Shown here one piece after another: positions 1-8,463 of a DNA stretch of 64,000 bases. Source of the DNA: Sporosarcina gallistercoris (GTDB taxonomy: Bacteria > Bacillota > Bacilli > Bacillales_A > Planococcaceae). Where the stretch lies: the NCBI RefSeq assembly GCF_014836415.1, contig NZ_JACSQY010000003.1, positions 1-64,000 on the forward strand. Direction: 5' to 3'. Within the stretch, counting starts at the first letter, position 1. Each line of letters begins with the position of its first letter. The position numbers were made by a program, and so were the translations under genes. Under the pieces are notes generated by a model. It had not been told where the DNA came from. It made no database searches and was given only the letters and a program-made list of their open reading frames with translations.

Positions 1-74
1 GCCATTAGCTCAGTTGGTAGAGCATCTGACTTTTAATCAGAGGGTCGCAGGTTCGAATCCTGCATGGCTCACCA
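1..74 (+). tRNA. tRNA-Lys (anticodon TTT), 5' end cut by window edge
   Basis: Cloverleaf with anticodon loop CTTTTAA and encoded CCA. The 3' acceptor strand ATGGCTC needs 5' GAGCCAT, but the window opens at GCCAT, so the first two bases lie outside. Confidence 0.95.
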
Positions 75-110
75 TTTCTGTAATTAGATTACAGATTATT
101 TAGAGATTAT

Positions 111-192
111 GCGGGTGTGGCGGAATTGGCAGACGCGCTAGACTTAGGATCTAGTGCCTTCGGGCGTGGGGGTTCAAGTCCCTTCACCCGCA
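111..192 (+). tRNA. tRNA-Leu (anticodon TAG)
   Basis: Anticodon loop CTTAGGA, a long variable arm as expected of a class II tRNA, and acceptor GCGGGTG paired with CACCCGC. The gene does not encode CCA (TCT follows), so the tail must be added. Confidence 0.95.
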
Positions 193-200
193 TCTCTTAT

Positions 201-275
201 GCGGAAGTAGTTCAGTGGTAGAATACGACCTTGCCAAGGTCGGGGTCGCGGGTTCGAATCCCGTCTTCCGCTCCA
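201..275 (+). tRNA. tRNA-Gly (anticodon GCC)
   Basis: Anticodon loop TTGCCAA in a CGACC/GGTCG stem; discriminator T and encoded CCA, usual for glycine tRNAs. Confidence 0.95.
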
Positions 276-313
276 CTGCAATTTACTTAGCATACTTTAT
301 CAGTATCATATTT

Positions 314-390
<77 letters not shown>

Positions 391-408
391 ATTTTTATTT
401 TTTTGGAA

Positions 409-485
409 CGGGAAGTAGCTCAGCTTGGTAGAGCACTTGGTTTGGGACCAAGGGGTCGCAGGTTCGAATCCTGTCTTCCCGACCA
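409..485 (+). tRNA. tRNA-Pro (anticodon TGG)
   Basis: Anticodon loop TTTGGGA in a CTTGG/CCAAG stem; acceptor CGGGAAG/CTTCCCG; encoded CCA. Confidence 0.95.
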
Positions 486-496
486 TCTTTTAAAGA

Positions 497-572
497 GGGG
501 CCTTAGCTCAGCTGGGAGAGCGCCTGCCTTGCACGCAGGAGGTCAGCGGTTCGATCCCGCTAGGCTCCACCA
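497..572 (+). tRNA. tRNA-Ala (anticodon TGC)
   Basis: Anticodon loop CTTGCAC in a CCTGC/GCAGG stem; acceptor GGGGCCT/AGGCTCC; encoded CCA. Confidence 0.95.
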
Positions 573-592
573 ATTTCAATAATCCATTTCAT

Positions 593-666
593 GGCGGCGT
601 AGCTCAGCTGGCTAGAGCGTACGGTTCATACCCGTGAGGTCGGGGGTTCGATCCCCTCTGCCGCCA
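593..666 (+). tRNA. tRNA-Met (CAT), probably the elongator
   Basis: Anticodon loop TTCATAC. The first acceptor pair G-C is intact, so it is not the initiator, and the body resembles Bacillus elongator tRNA-Met. No CCA is encoded (TCCA follows the discriminator). Confidence 0.88.
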
Positions 667-672
667 TCCAAA

Positions 673-749
673 GGACCTTTAGCTCAGTTGGTTAGAGCAG
701 ACGGCTCATAACCGTCCGGTCGCAGGTTCGAGTCCTGCAAGGTCCACCA
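673..749 (+). tRNA. tRNA-Ile2 (CAT, C34 to be converted to lysidine)
   Basis: Anticodon loop CTCATAA. The body closely resembles the Bacillus AUA-reading tRNA-Ile2 and sits where trnB has Ile2, between Met and Ser. Decoding as Ile requires TilS modification of C34. Encoded CCA. Confidence 0.85.
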
Positions 750-768
750 GTATTGCTTACTATCGCAC

Positions 769-861
769 GGAGGTATACCCAAGTTCGGCTGAAGGGATCG
801 GTCTTGAAAACCGACAGGGGTGTCAAAACCCGCGGGGGTTCGAATCCCTCTACCTCCTCCA
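769..861 (+). tRNA. tRNA-Ser (anticodon TGA)
   Basis: Class II tRNA with a long variable arm; anticodon loop CTTGAAA in a TCGGT/ACCGA stem; encoded CCA. Confidence 0.95.
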
Positions 862-904
862 TTTTTATCAAGAAATTCTAAATGAGTTTTACAATTAACA
901 TTAT

Positions 905-979
<75 letters not shown>

Positions 980-982
980 AAT

Positions 983-1058
983 GGTCCCGTGGTGTAGCGG
1001 TTAACATGCCTGCCTGTCACGCAGGAGATCGCCGGTTCGATCCCGGTCGGGACCGCCA
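983..1058 (+). tRNA. tRNA-Asp (anticodon GTC)
   Basis: Anticodon loop CTGTCAC in a CCTGC/GCAGG stem; acceptor GGTCCCG; discriminator G and encoded CCA. Confidence 0.95.
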
Positions 1059-1091
1059 TTTCTTTTCATACATAGTCTATTGACACTATGT

Positions 1092-1167
1092 GGCTCAGTA
1101 GCTCAGTCGGTAGAGCAAAGGACTGAAAATCCTTGTGTCGGCGGTTCGATTCCGTCCTGAGCCACCA
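1092..1167 (+). tRNA. tRNA-Phe (anticodon GAA)
   Basis: Anticodon loop CTGAAAA in an AAGGA/TCCTT stem; acceptor GGCTCAG/CTGAGCC; encoded CCA. Confidence 0.95.
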
Positions 1168-1172
1168 TTCAT

Positions 1173-1246
1173 GCGGGTGTAGTTTAGTGGTAAAACCTCA
1201 GCCTTCCAAGCTGATGATGAGGGTTCGATTCCCTTCACCCGCTCCA
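1173..1246 (+). tRNA. tRNA-Gly (anticodon TCC)
   Basis: Anticodon loop CTTCCAA in a TCAGC/GCTGA stem; discriminator T and encoded CCA. The second glycine isoacceptor of the cluster. Confidence 0.95.
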
Positions 1247-1250
1247 TATT

Positions 1251-1324
<74 letters not shown>

Positions 1325-1331
1325 TCATTAT

Positions 1332-1406
1332 TCCGCAGTAGCTCAGTGGTAGAGCAATCGGCTGTTAACCGATCGGTCGTAGGTTCGAGTCCTACCTGCG
1401 GAGCCA
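1332..1406 (+). tRNA. tRNA-Asn (anticodon GTT)
   Basis: Anticodon loop CTGTTAA in an ATCGG/CCGAT stem; acceptor TCCGCAG; discriminator G and encoded CCA. Confidence 0.95.
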
Positions 1407-1412
1407 TATTAC

Positions 1413-1503
1413 GGGGAAGTACTCAAGTGGCTCAAGAGGCGCCCCTGCTAAGGGTGTAGGTCGCGAAAGCGGCGCGAGGGTTCGAATCCCTCCTTCTCCG
1501 CCA
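1413..1503 (+). tRNA. tRNA-Ser (anticodon GCT)
   Basis: Class II tRNA with a long variable arm; anticodon loop CTGCTAA in a CGCCC/GGGTG stem; encoded CCA. Confidence 0.94.
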
Positions 1504-1512
1504 TATTTGTTT

Positions 1513-1584
1513 GGCCCCTTGGTCAAGCGGTTAAGACACCGCCCTTTCACGGCGGTAACACGGGTTCGAATCCCGTAGGGGTCA
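1513..1584 (+). tRNA. tRNA-Glu (anticodon TTC)
   Basis: Anticodon loop CTTTCAC in a CCGCC/GGCGG stem; acceptor GGCCCCT/AGGGGTC; no encoded CCA. Last gene of the cluster. Confidence 0.95.
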
Positions 1585-1590
1585 TACTTA

Positions 1591-1630
1591 AAAGTTCCTG
1601 GATGCGATTTCGCATCCAGGAACTTTTTTT
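1591..1630 (+). terminator. Rho-independent terminator of the tRNA cluster
   Basis: Perfect 16-bp stem (AAGTTCCTGGATGCGA and its complement) with a TT loop and a T7 run, directly after tRNA-Glu. Confidence 0.95.
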
Positions 1631-1635
1631 GTTTC

Positions 1636-2364
1636 TTATTTATCGATATAGCTGTCTTTACGGCGATATGGAATGTCGCCTAATTCGGATTCAAGGCCTT
1701 CTTCATCCAGTTCTTCTTCGTAAGCCAATGTTGTAGCTCCACGAATTATTCCTGAAGGTTCACCTTCTAAATTACTTGTCGCAATCACATCTATATCTTC
1801 CGTACTTTCGTCTTCAATCGAAGTGTCGTATAACGTTTCGTAGTCATCATGGTCTCCTGTGAAGTCGGATGGAGTTTCGGATGTTCCTGATTTTGCGATT
1901 TCTTCAAAGCTGTCTATGGGATCTTTAAATGCCCCTTCACGTCGATCCGCAAATGTATTTGGATTGGCCATCTTCAACAAGTCATCCTCCACTGGGCGGT
2001 CATCCGGCACTTCTTGTACAGCGTCATCGACACAAAACGTCGTATAGGGAATTGCTTCTAACCGTTCGAAAGGGATTTCTTTGCCGCATTCTTCGCATAC
2101 TCCATATGAATCATTCTTCATCTTCTCTAATGCTTTCTGGACCTTCTCCAGCTCTTCATTTGCATGTGCATTCAGGGCTCTGTCTTTTTCACGGTCATAC
2201 AATTCTGTTCCCATATCTGCAGGATGGTTGTCGTAAGTGGAAAGTTCGCCTATTTCTTCTTGTGGACTATCCTCTACGTCGGTCCTCTCTTTGGTCAGGG
2301 TTAGTTCATCCTGGAGACGAAGCAGCTCTTTTTTTAAAGTTGTCGTTTGTTCTTTTGTTAACAT
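1636..2364 (-). CDS. yteA: YteA-family DksA/TraR-type zinc-finger protein
   Basis: Conserved Bacillales protein of the TraR/DksA superfamily, 242 aa from the chosen start. An N-terminal charged helical region of about 85 residues is followed by a zinc-finger segment: CEEC at residues 90-93 and a third Cys at 111. The fourth ligand position (114) is Asp instead of Cys, so metal binding may be atypical. The C-terminal half is acidic and low in complexity. In B. subtilis yteA lies next to the men genes, as here. The ATG at 2364 is preferred over a GTG at 2373 because AAAGGA then sits about 10 bases upstream. Family is clear; the molecular role is unknown. Confidence 0.85.
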   Translation of the reverse strand: MLTKEQTTTLKKELLRLQDELTLTKERTDVEDSPQEEIGELSTYDNHPADMGTELYDREKDRALNAHANEELEKVQKALEKMKNDSYGVCEECGKEIPFERLEAIPYTTFCVDDAVQEVPDDRPVEDDLLKMANPNTFADRREGAFKDPIDSFEEIAKSGTSETPSDFTGDHDDYETLYDTSIEDESTEDIDVIATSNLEGEPSGIIRGATTLAYEEELDEEGLESELGDIPYRRKDSYIDK

Positions 2365-2515
2365 TACGTTCACGTCCTTTATGGATTTACGTTCTAGTAT
2401 GATTCAGAACAGCAAAATTACTAGTACTTCAGCTGTTAATTCAATGATTTCCTTTTTCGCGGAGTTGTTAAACCTTTTGTTTTATCTTTGTGACATCTAT
2501 AATTTCAGCCAAACG

Positions 2516-2566
2516 AAAGAGGCTGATACAGCAATCAGTTTTCACTGACTGTGTACAGCCTCTTTT
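2516..2566 (-). terminator. Terminator downstream of menA
   Basis: Long imperfect hairpin AGAGGCTG...CAGCCTCT with an inner CAGTCAGTG/CACTGACTG-like stem, and T-rich flanks on both sides. It lies in the 211-bp gap between menA and yteA. Confidence 0.7.
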
Positions 2567-2575
2567 AACAGGTCA

Positions 2576-3493
2576 TTAGTTAGTTGTAAGATGCCCAATA
2601 AGTAACCCGATCGCGAGTAACAGACAAAAGAATGTGTTCGTTTGGGCAGTGTACTTCATTGCTGGCATTACCTGCAGAGGGAGCTCGAAATTCTTAAAGA
2701 TTTGAATGGCGCTAATCGGTTTCTTAACACATAGGATTACAAGTAGGCTCCATGGCGTCAACCCGCCAAAAAGGACTAACGCAATAATCCAAGCGAATGC
2801 AAGGACAAAAAATCCGGTTTGAATGCGGATCGCATTGGCTCGTCCTAACAGAATGGCTAATGTTTTTCTTCCGCCTAGCTTATCGCCTTCCAAATCGCGG
2901 ATATTGTTTGCCATCATGATTGCAGCAACGAGCAATACACTAGGAATCGACAGCAACACAGATCGTTCTGTAACCGTACCCGTCTGGATGTAGAATGCAA
3001 TGAGGACCAATAGCATCCCCATAACAACACCAGAAAACAATTCGCCGAGTGGAGTGTAAGCAATCGGATAAGGTCCTCCTGTGTAGAAGTAGCCGATTGC
3101 CATGGAAATCAGTCCGACAACTGCCAGCCACCAGGAAGTCTGCATGCAGATGTAGACACCCAGTAGAACGGATACACCATATAAGAGAAGCGCCAGATTT
3201 AGAATCGTCTTCGGATTGACTTTATTACGTACGATTGTTCCGCCAATGCCGACCGAATCTTCTGTATCGAGCCCGCGCTTAAAATCGTAATACTCGTTAA
3301 ACATATTTGTCGCCATCTGGATGAATACACTTGCGAGTAACATGGCAGCAAATAATAAGAAGTCCAGTTTCCCAAACGGCAATGCGAGCATCGTGCCCAG
3401 GAATACAGGAGCAAAAGCTGCAGTTAACGTGTGCGGACGTGTAAGCTGCCACCACATTCTCCAGCCCGTTTCAATTTTAATTGTATCTTGCAT
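2576..3493 (-). CDS. menA: 1,4-dihydroxy-2-naphthoate polyprenyltransferase MenA
   Basis: Membrane prenyltransferase (UbiA superfamily) that attaches the polyprenyl tail to 1,4-dihydroxy-2-naphthoate, giving demethylmenaquinone. The 305-aa length is normal. The first Asp-rich motif NMFNEYYDFKRGLDTED (about 63-79) and a second motif NNIRDLEGDKLGGRKT (about 195-210) bind Mg-prenyl diphosphate; the rest is a string of hydrophobic helices. The start has AAGGAGAG eight bases upstream. It is transcribed divergently from menF, and a possible -10 (TACAAT on the minus strand, 3528-3533) lies in the shared 157-bp region. Confidence 0.95.
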   Translation of the reverse strand: MQDTIKIETGWRMWWQLTRPHTLTAAFAPVFLGTMLALPFGKLDFLLFAAMLLASVFIQMATNMFNEYYDFKRGLDTEDSVGIGGTIVRNKVNPKTILNLALLLYGVSVLLGVYICMQTSWWLAVVGLISMAIGYFYTGGPYPIAYTPLGELFSGVVMGMLLVLIAFYIQTGTVTERSVLLSIPSVLLVAAIMMANNIRDLEGDKLGGRKTLAILLGRANAIRIQTGFFVLAFAWIIALVLFGGLTPWSLLVILCVKKPISAIQIFKNFELPLQVMPAMKYTAQTNTFFCLLLAIGLLIGHLTTN

Positions 3494-3598
3494 TTCGTTC
3501 TCTCCTTCTTTTAAACATGCAAGTCTTATTGTACTCTATTCCGCACAATTACGGAATCCTTCAGGTTCTTAAAAATGCGCCGTTGCCTGATTTCCGCT

Positions 3599-3604
3599 AT
3601 AATG
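3599..3604 (+). promoter_or_regulatory. Possible -10 box of the men operon
   Basis: A perfect TATAAT lies 47 bases before the menF start. No good -35 hexamer is visible at 16-18 bp, so only the -10 element is offered. Confidence 0.4.
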
Positions 3605-3650
3605 GAAGTAGAATTGGCACCAAGAGTTTGCCACATGAGGAGAGAATACT

Positions 3651-5039
3651 ATGAATCGGAAGCTTACGGACTTGCCTAGCCGTGAAACAACGGCAGCTAT
3701 GCCGCATGTCCGCTTCTTTACTGAAACTATTGAGGCGGGCGGAATATCACCGCTGTCTTTTTTTGAGGCAGGGGCGCTCATCAATGATTCTCATCGTTTT
3801 TATTGGGAAAATGCATCTAAAACAATGACACTTGTCGGGATTGGTCATGCGTTGACGTTAACCGATGAAGCTGGGACTGATCGTTTCGATGCGATTGAAA
3901 CCAAATGGAAACACTATTGTGATGCACTTATTAAAGAAGATAAAGATATGGATCCTGTGTTGTTCGGTGGATTTTCGTTTGATGAAAAACGCTCATCCCG
4001 TCCTTCAGAGTGGGAGAAATTCCCGAATGCGCTCTTTGCTGTGCCTACCTTCCAGTTGAAGATAGAAAATGGAAAAACCCTTGTTGCTATCAATTTCGTC
4101 TCGGAAGAATCAGAAACGGTCCTTCAATTTGAAGCCCTTCGGAAGCAACGGGACCAACTTATCCATATGGCCCAAGTACAAGAATCTGTTTCAACGGAAA
4201 AGCCAGCTCTCGTATCGACGAAAGAGCTTAGAAAAGATCATTATCTAAAAGCGGTGAAACAGATTACAGAGAAAATCCAAAAGGGCGAAGCTGAAAAGGT
4301 AGTCATTGCCCGGAAATTAGCTCTGAAATTTGAGCATCCGATACGTCCGGTAGCTGCACTGCAATCCGTTTCGAACGAGCAGCGGGATAGTTATAATTTC
4401 GGAATGGAGAATGGTACGCAGTTCTTTTTTGGTGCAACTCCCGAACGGTTGATCGAAATAAAAGATGGACAAGCTTTTTCTGCCTGCGTTGCAGGTTCTA
4501 TCAAGCGGGGAAGCAGTGCCGACGAGGACCAGCAGTTTGGCAATGAATTACTTGAAGACAAAAAGAACCGGGAAGAGCATCAATACGTTGTCGATATGAT
4601 TACGGGTGTGTTCGACTCACTTTGTGCTTCCTTTACAGCTGCAACACGGCCTAAATTGATGAAAGTACGGGATATCCAACATTTGCACACCCCAGTTCAA
4701 GGCAGATTAGGTGATGAAAGTGGTATTTTCCAATTTGTGAAAGCCCTTCATCCGACACCTGCCCTAGGTGGTGTTCCTACACCCGTCGCAATGGAACTGA
4801 TCCGTCAGGAAGAAGATCTCGATCGTGGGTATTACGCTGCTCCGATAGGATGGACAGATGCATCGGGGAACGGTGAATTCGCAGTTGCGATCCGTTCAGC
4901 ATTGTTAGAACAGAAAAATGCATGGTTATATGCAGGCGGAGGGATTGTTGCAGACTCAGTCCCCACTCAGGAATACGATGAGACTTGGGTGAAATTCAGA
5001 CCGATGTTACGGGCTCTTGGAGGTTCTTTAAATGGATAA
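3651..5039 (+). CDS. menF: Isochorismate synthase MenF
   Basis: Converts chorismate to isochorismate, the first committed step of menaquinone synthesis. The 462-aa protein has the chorismate-binding fold in its C-terminal half: HPTPALGGVPTPVAMELI (about 367-384), the YYAAPIGW strand and the closing AGGGIVADSVPTQEYDETW motif. The N-terminal 200 residues are the weakly conserved half typical of the family. Start ATG has AGGAGAG upstream. It is the first gene of menF-menD-menH-menB-menE, and its stop overlaps the menD start by eight bases. Confidence 0.95.
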   Translation: MNRKLTDLPSRETTAAMPHVRFFTETIEAGGISPLSFFEAGALINDSHRFYWENASKTMTLVGIGHALTLTDEAGTDRFDAIETKWKHYCDALIKEDKDMDPVLFGGFSFDEKRSSRPSEWEKFPNALFAVPTFQLKIENGKTLVAINFVSEESETVLQFEALRKQRDQLIHMAQVQESVSTEKPALVSTKELRKDHYLKAVKQITEKIQKGEAEKVVIARKLALKFEHPIRPVAALQSVSNEQRDSYNFGMENGTQFFFGATPERLIEIKDGQAFSACVAGSIKRGSSADEDQQFGNELLEDKKNREEHQYVVDMITGVFDSLCASFTAATRPKLMKVRDIQHLHTPVQGRLGDESGIFQFVKALHPTPALGGVPTPVAMELIRQEEDLDRGYYAAPIGWTDASGNGEFAVAIRSALLEQKNAWLYAGGGIVADSVPTQEYDETWVKFRPMLRALGGSLNG

Positions 5040-6750
5040 TCGTAAAACGTTGACGAATCACGTCAGAAGAATGGCGGAAAGTCTCGTTAAAATGGGTGTC
5101 GTCCATGCTGTCATCAGTCCAGGCTCGCGTTCGACGCCGCTTGCTTATGCCCTAGCCTCCACGGAACGGATAGAGACCCATTTACATGTAGATGAACGGT
5201 CTGCCGGTTTTTTCGCACTTGGATTAGCGAAGGCGACGCAGCTACCTGTCGTCCTGTTATGTACATCGGGCACAGCTGCATCTAACTATCATCCAGCCGT
5301 GACTGAAGCGTTTTACGCGCGTGTTCCGCTAATCGTCATCACAGCGGATCGTCCGCACGAATTACGGGATGTCGGTGCTCCGCAAGCAATCCGGCAAATA
5401 GGTATGTTTGGTCCTCACGTCAAATACGAGGTGGACTTGCCAATACCGGAAGATTCAGTTGCAGTGGATGACTATTTGGAACGGCAAATTGCTCGTTCTA
5501 TAGGCATGGCGGTTACTGAACCAAAGGGACCGGTCCATCTCAATGCCCCATTCCGGGAACCGTTGCTAATCGATTTCGAACAAGAATTCCCTTCAGTTAC
5601 GTTCATGGACAGGATTGCCGGTCACACATTTTTAACCACTGAGCAAAAGGACCAGGTAAGTGAATTGATCAGCTCTGCCACACGTGGCTTATTAGTGATG
5701 GGTGAGTGCCTTCCTGGGTTTGATAAAGGACAGGTTTGGGCATTTGCGGAAAGGATGAATTGGCCGGTGGTTTGTGATCCGTTATCCAATTTGCGATCGG
5801 AAGTTCCGGAAACTAGCCGTCATTTATGTATTGACTCCTACGATGCATTGCTGAAAAACGAATCTTTTGCAGCTCAAGCAGGACCTGATACGGTCATTCG
5901 CATTGGTCCTCAGCCGGTTTCTAAACCTTTGACATTATTTTTGAAGAAGGTACGGCCACAAACCTTTCTCGTTGTAGATGAATCCCCGATTTTCCGGGAT
6001 CCGCTCGGAATTGCTACGCATCATTTACAAGTGAATGCGATGGAAGTTCTGTCTGTGGAAACGCGTACTCAGCAAGAGGCATCTTATACAGATAAGTGGA
6101 GTCAAGCGAATGAGATTGCCGCAGTGATGACAGAAAACTATCGGAGCGACGGAGTTCACGAAGGGGATTATGTAAGGACGTTACTGGCTTCATTACCTGA
6201 TGGAAGTGATGTAATAAGCGGCAGCAGCATGCCAATCCGCGATTTGGACACGTATTTCCGACAGACGGCTCGCGACATTGCAATTTTCTCAAATCGTGGA
6301 GCTAACGGAATCGATGGGGTAGTGTCTACTGCTCTCGGTATTCAAACAGCACGAAAGCGGCCGACGTGGCTCCTAATCGGAGATTTGTCGTTTATGCACG
6401 ATGTGAATGGATTACTGATTTCACGTATGCAGACAATGGATTTGACCATCATAGTGAGTAACAATGATGGGGGCGGCATTTTCTCTTATTTGCCCCAAGC
6501 GTCGATTCCGAATCATTTTGAACAGCTATTTGGCACACCAACCGGTTTGTCATTTGCTCCTCTTGCGGAGATGTATGGCATTCAATATGATTCCGTTTCA
6601 TCGATAGAACAGCTTGAAAGTCAATTAGCAGAAGAGAAAAAAGGCCCTCTGAGAATCATCGAGATGATTTCAGTGCGTGAAGAGAATGTTCAGGCGCATC
6701 GGGAATTGTGGAATGCGATTGGAGAGGAGCTCGACCGTAATGGATTCTGA
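5032..6750 (+). CDS. menD: MenD, SEPHCHC synthase
   Basis: Thiamine-diphosphate enzyme that condenses 2-oxoglutarate with isochorismate to give 2-succinyl-5-enolpyruvyl-6-hydroxy-3-cyclohexene-1-carboxylate. The 572-aa protein shows the N-terminal PYR domain (ISPGSRSTPLAYAL, about 29-42; GTAASNYHPAVTEA) and the C-terminal PP domain with the ThDP motif GDLSFMHDVNGLL ending in NNDGGGIF (about 450-484). The catalytic-type Glu lies in the N-terminal HVDERSAGFFALG segment. It overlaps menF upstream and menH downstream, which points to translational coupling. Confidence 0.96.
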   Translation: MDNRKTLTNHVRRMAESLVKMGVVHAVISPGSRSTPLAYALASTERIETHLHVDERSAGFFALGLAKATQLPVVLLCTSGTAASNYHPAVTEAFYARVPLIVITADRPHELRDVGAPQAIRQIGMFGPHVKYEVDLPIPEDSVAVDDYLERQIARSIGMAVTEPKGPVHLNAPFREPLLIDFEQEFPSVTFMDRIAGHTFLTTEQKDQVSELISSATRGLLVMGECLPGFDKGQVWAFAERMNWPVVCDPLSNLRSEVPETSRHLCIDSYDALLKNESFAAQAGPDTVIRIGPQPVSKPLTLFLKKVRPQTFLVVDESPIFRDPLGIATHHLQVNAMEVLSVETRTQQEASYTDKWSQANEIAAVMTENYRSDGVHEGDYVRTLLASLPDGSDVISGSSMPIRDLDTYFRQTARDIAIFSNRGANGIDGVVSTALGIQTARKRPTWLLIGDLSFMHDVNGLLISRMQTMDLTIIVSNNDGGGIFSYLPQASIPNHFEQLFGTPTGLSFAPLAEMYGIQYDSVSSIEQLESQLAEEKKGPLRIIEMISVREENVQAHRELWNAIGEELDRNGF

Positions 6751-7564
6751 TTGGATCACAGTCAATGGCCACGTTATGCATGTGCAGCGTAGCGGTGATG
6801 CATCGCTTCCGGTTGTGGTATTCCTCCATGGATTCACGGGGAGCACTGCTACGTGGCACACAATCATTTCTCTTCTTGAAGGGGAAATCCATGCTGTCGC
6901 AATCGACTTGTGGGGACATGGACGATCTGATCGCCCTGTAAACAGTTCCGATTATTCAATGGAGAGACAGACAGCAGATCTCGAGCAATTATTCAGCCAA
7001 TTGGAGCTTACTCAGTTTACACTGGTCGGCTATTCCATGGGAGGGCGAACCGCATTAGGGTACGCTGTGTCTTATCCTAATCGGATACAACGACTAGTCC
7101 TGGAAAGTGCTTCTCCGGGCTTGAAAACCGATTCAGAGCGTGCAAATCGTAAGGAACGGGATGCCCAATTAGCGAATCGGCTTCTGTGCGAACCTTTCGA
7201 GGATTTCGTGGATTTCTGGGAAAACCTATCCTTATTCGACTCTCAGAAATCACTCTCAGCAGGACAAAAAGAAGCAGTGCGCAAGGAACGGTTGAACCAA
7301 GACCCACAGGGCCTCGCCAATAGCTTGATCGGTATCGGGACAGGGAGTCAGCCTTCCTATTGGAGACTTCTCACTGAGCAGATGTATCCCGTTATTCTGA
7401 TTACAGGATCACTCGATTCAAAGTTCGAAACCATCGCTTTGGAGATGAAGAACTTACTGCCAGCGGTCCGCCATTTCTCTGTAAAGGATGCTGGACATGC
7501 AATCCACGTGGAAAAACCTCAAGAGTTTGCTACAATAATAGATGAGATTGTGAAACAAAATTGA
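6740..7564 (+). CDS. menH: MenH, SHCHC synthase (alpha/beta hydrolase)
   Basis: Eliminates pyruvate from the MenD product to give 2-succinyl-6-hydroxy-2,4-cyclohexadiene-1-carboxylate. The 274-aa alpha/beta-hydrolase shows HGFTGS near residue 30, the nucleophile elbow GYSMGGR and a C-terminal [11 protein letters not shown] with the catalytic His. The ATG at 6740 is preferred over the longer frame from 6677 because GGAGAGGAG (6721-6729) precedes it and the shorter protein matches the family length. It overlaps the menD stop by 11 bases. Confidence 0.93.
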   Translation: MDSDWITVNGHVMHVQRSGDASLPVVVFLHGFTGSTATWHTIISLLEGEIHAVAIDLWGHGRSDRPVNSSDYSMERQTADLEQLFSQLELTQFTLVGYSMGGRTALGYAVSYPNRIQRLVLESASPGLKTDSERANRKERDAQLANRLLCEPFEDFVDFWENLSLFDSQKSLSAGQKEAVRKERLNQDPQGLANSLIGIGTGSQPSYWRLLTEQMYPVILITGSLDSKFETIALEMKNLLPAVRHFSVKDAGHAIHVEKPQEFATIIDEIVKQN

Positions 7565-7581
7565 TTTTTAGGAGGAATACC

Positions 7582-8400
7582 ATGACACGACAATGGGAAA
7601 CACTTCATACATATGAAGATATCAAGTATGAAAAGTATAATGGCATCGCGAAAGTGACGATCAACCGTCCTGAAGTACGCAATGCATTCCGTCCGAAAAC
7701 GGTAATGGAAATGATTGATGCTTTTTCTCGTGCACGTGACGACGAAAGTATCGGAGTCATCGTTTTAACAGGAGAAGGCGAAAAAGCATTCTGTTCTGGC
7801 GGAGACCAGAAAGTTCGCGGTCATGGCGGATATGTTGGTGAAGACGAGATTCCGCGTTTGAACGTACTCGATCTACAGCGTCTCATCCGTGTTATTCCAA
7901 AACCGGTTGTTGCTATGGTTGCGGGCTATGCAATTGGCGGAGGACATGTCCTTCATGTCGTATGTGACTTAACGATTGCTGCAGACAATGCGATCTTTGG
8001 TCAAACGGGTCCTAAAGTTGGGTCGTTCGATGCTGGATACGGATCAGGTTATCTCGCTCGTATTATCGGACATAAGAAAGCACGTGAAATTTGGTATTTG
8101 TGCCGCCAATACAACGCTCAAGATGCGTTGGATATGGGACTAGTCAACACAGTTGTTCCTTATGAGCAGCTTGAAGACGAAACCGTCCAATGGTGTGAAG
8201 AGATGCTATCCATGAGTCCGACTGCCCTTCGTTTCTTGAAAGCAGCGATGAATGCGGATACAGACGGTCTAGCAGGTCTTCAGCAATTGGCTGGTGACGC
8301 TACATTGTTGTATTACACATCTGACGAAGCAAAAGAAGGCCGCGATGCGTTCAAAGAAAAGCGCAAGCCGGACTTTGGGCAATTCCCACGATTCCCTTAA
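7582..8400 (+). CDS. menB: 1,4-dihydroxy-2-naphthoyl-CoA synthase MenB
   Basis: Crotonase-family enzyme closing the second ring of the naphthoquinone (o-succinylbenzoyl-CoA to 1,4-dihydroxy-2-naphthoyl-CoA). The 272-aa length is exact for MenB. Visible signatures are [14 protein letters not shown], the oxyanion-forming [12 protein letters not shown] and the active-site [20 protein letters not shown] region. The start at 7582 has a perfect AGGAGG upstream; an in-frame ATG 21 bases earlier does not. A terminator-like hairpin follows before menE. Confidence 0.97.
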   Translation: MTRQWETLHTYEDIKYEKYNGIAKVTINRPEVRNAFRPKTVMEMIDAFSRARDDESIGVIVLTGEGEKAFCSGGDQKVRGHGGYVGEDEIPRLNVLDLQRLIRVIPKPVVAMVAGYAIGGGHVLHVVCDLTIAADNAIFGQTGPKVGSFDAGYGSGYLARIIGHKKAREIWYLCRQYNAQDALDMGLVNTVVPYEQLEDETVQWCEEMLSMSPTALRFLKAAMNADTDGLAGLQQLAGDATLLYYTSDEAKEGRDAFKEKRKPDFGQFPRFP

Positions 8401-8413
8401 TGTTTACGAAACG

Positions 8414-8441
8414 AAAAAACTGCCTATTGGGCAGTTTTTTC
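8414..8441 (+). terminator. Terminator or attenuator between menB and menE
   Basis: AAAAAACTGCC, loop TATT, GGGCAGTTTTTT: a compact hairpin with a T6 run in the 63-bp menB-menE gap. It should lower menE expression relative to menFDHB unless a separate promoter exists. Confidence 0.8.
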
Positions 8442-8463
8442 TTTACGGAAAGAAGGTACAAAA

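Noticed and set aside
1929..2402. 157-aa frame antisense to yteA
   Set aside because: No ribosome site, unusual composition, and fully opposite to a recognisable family member.
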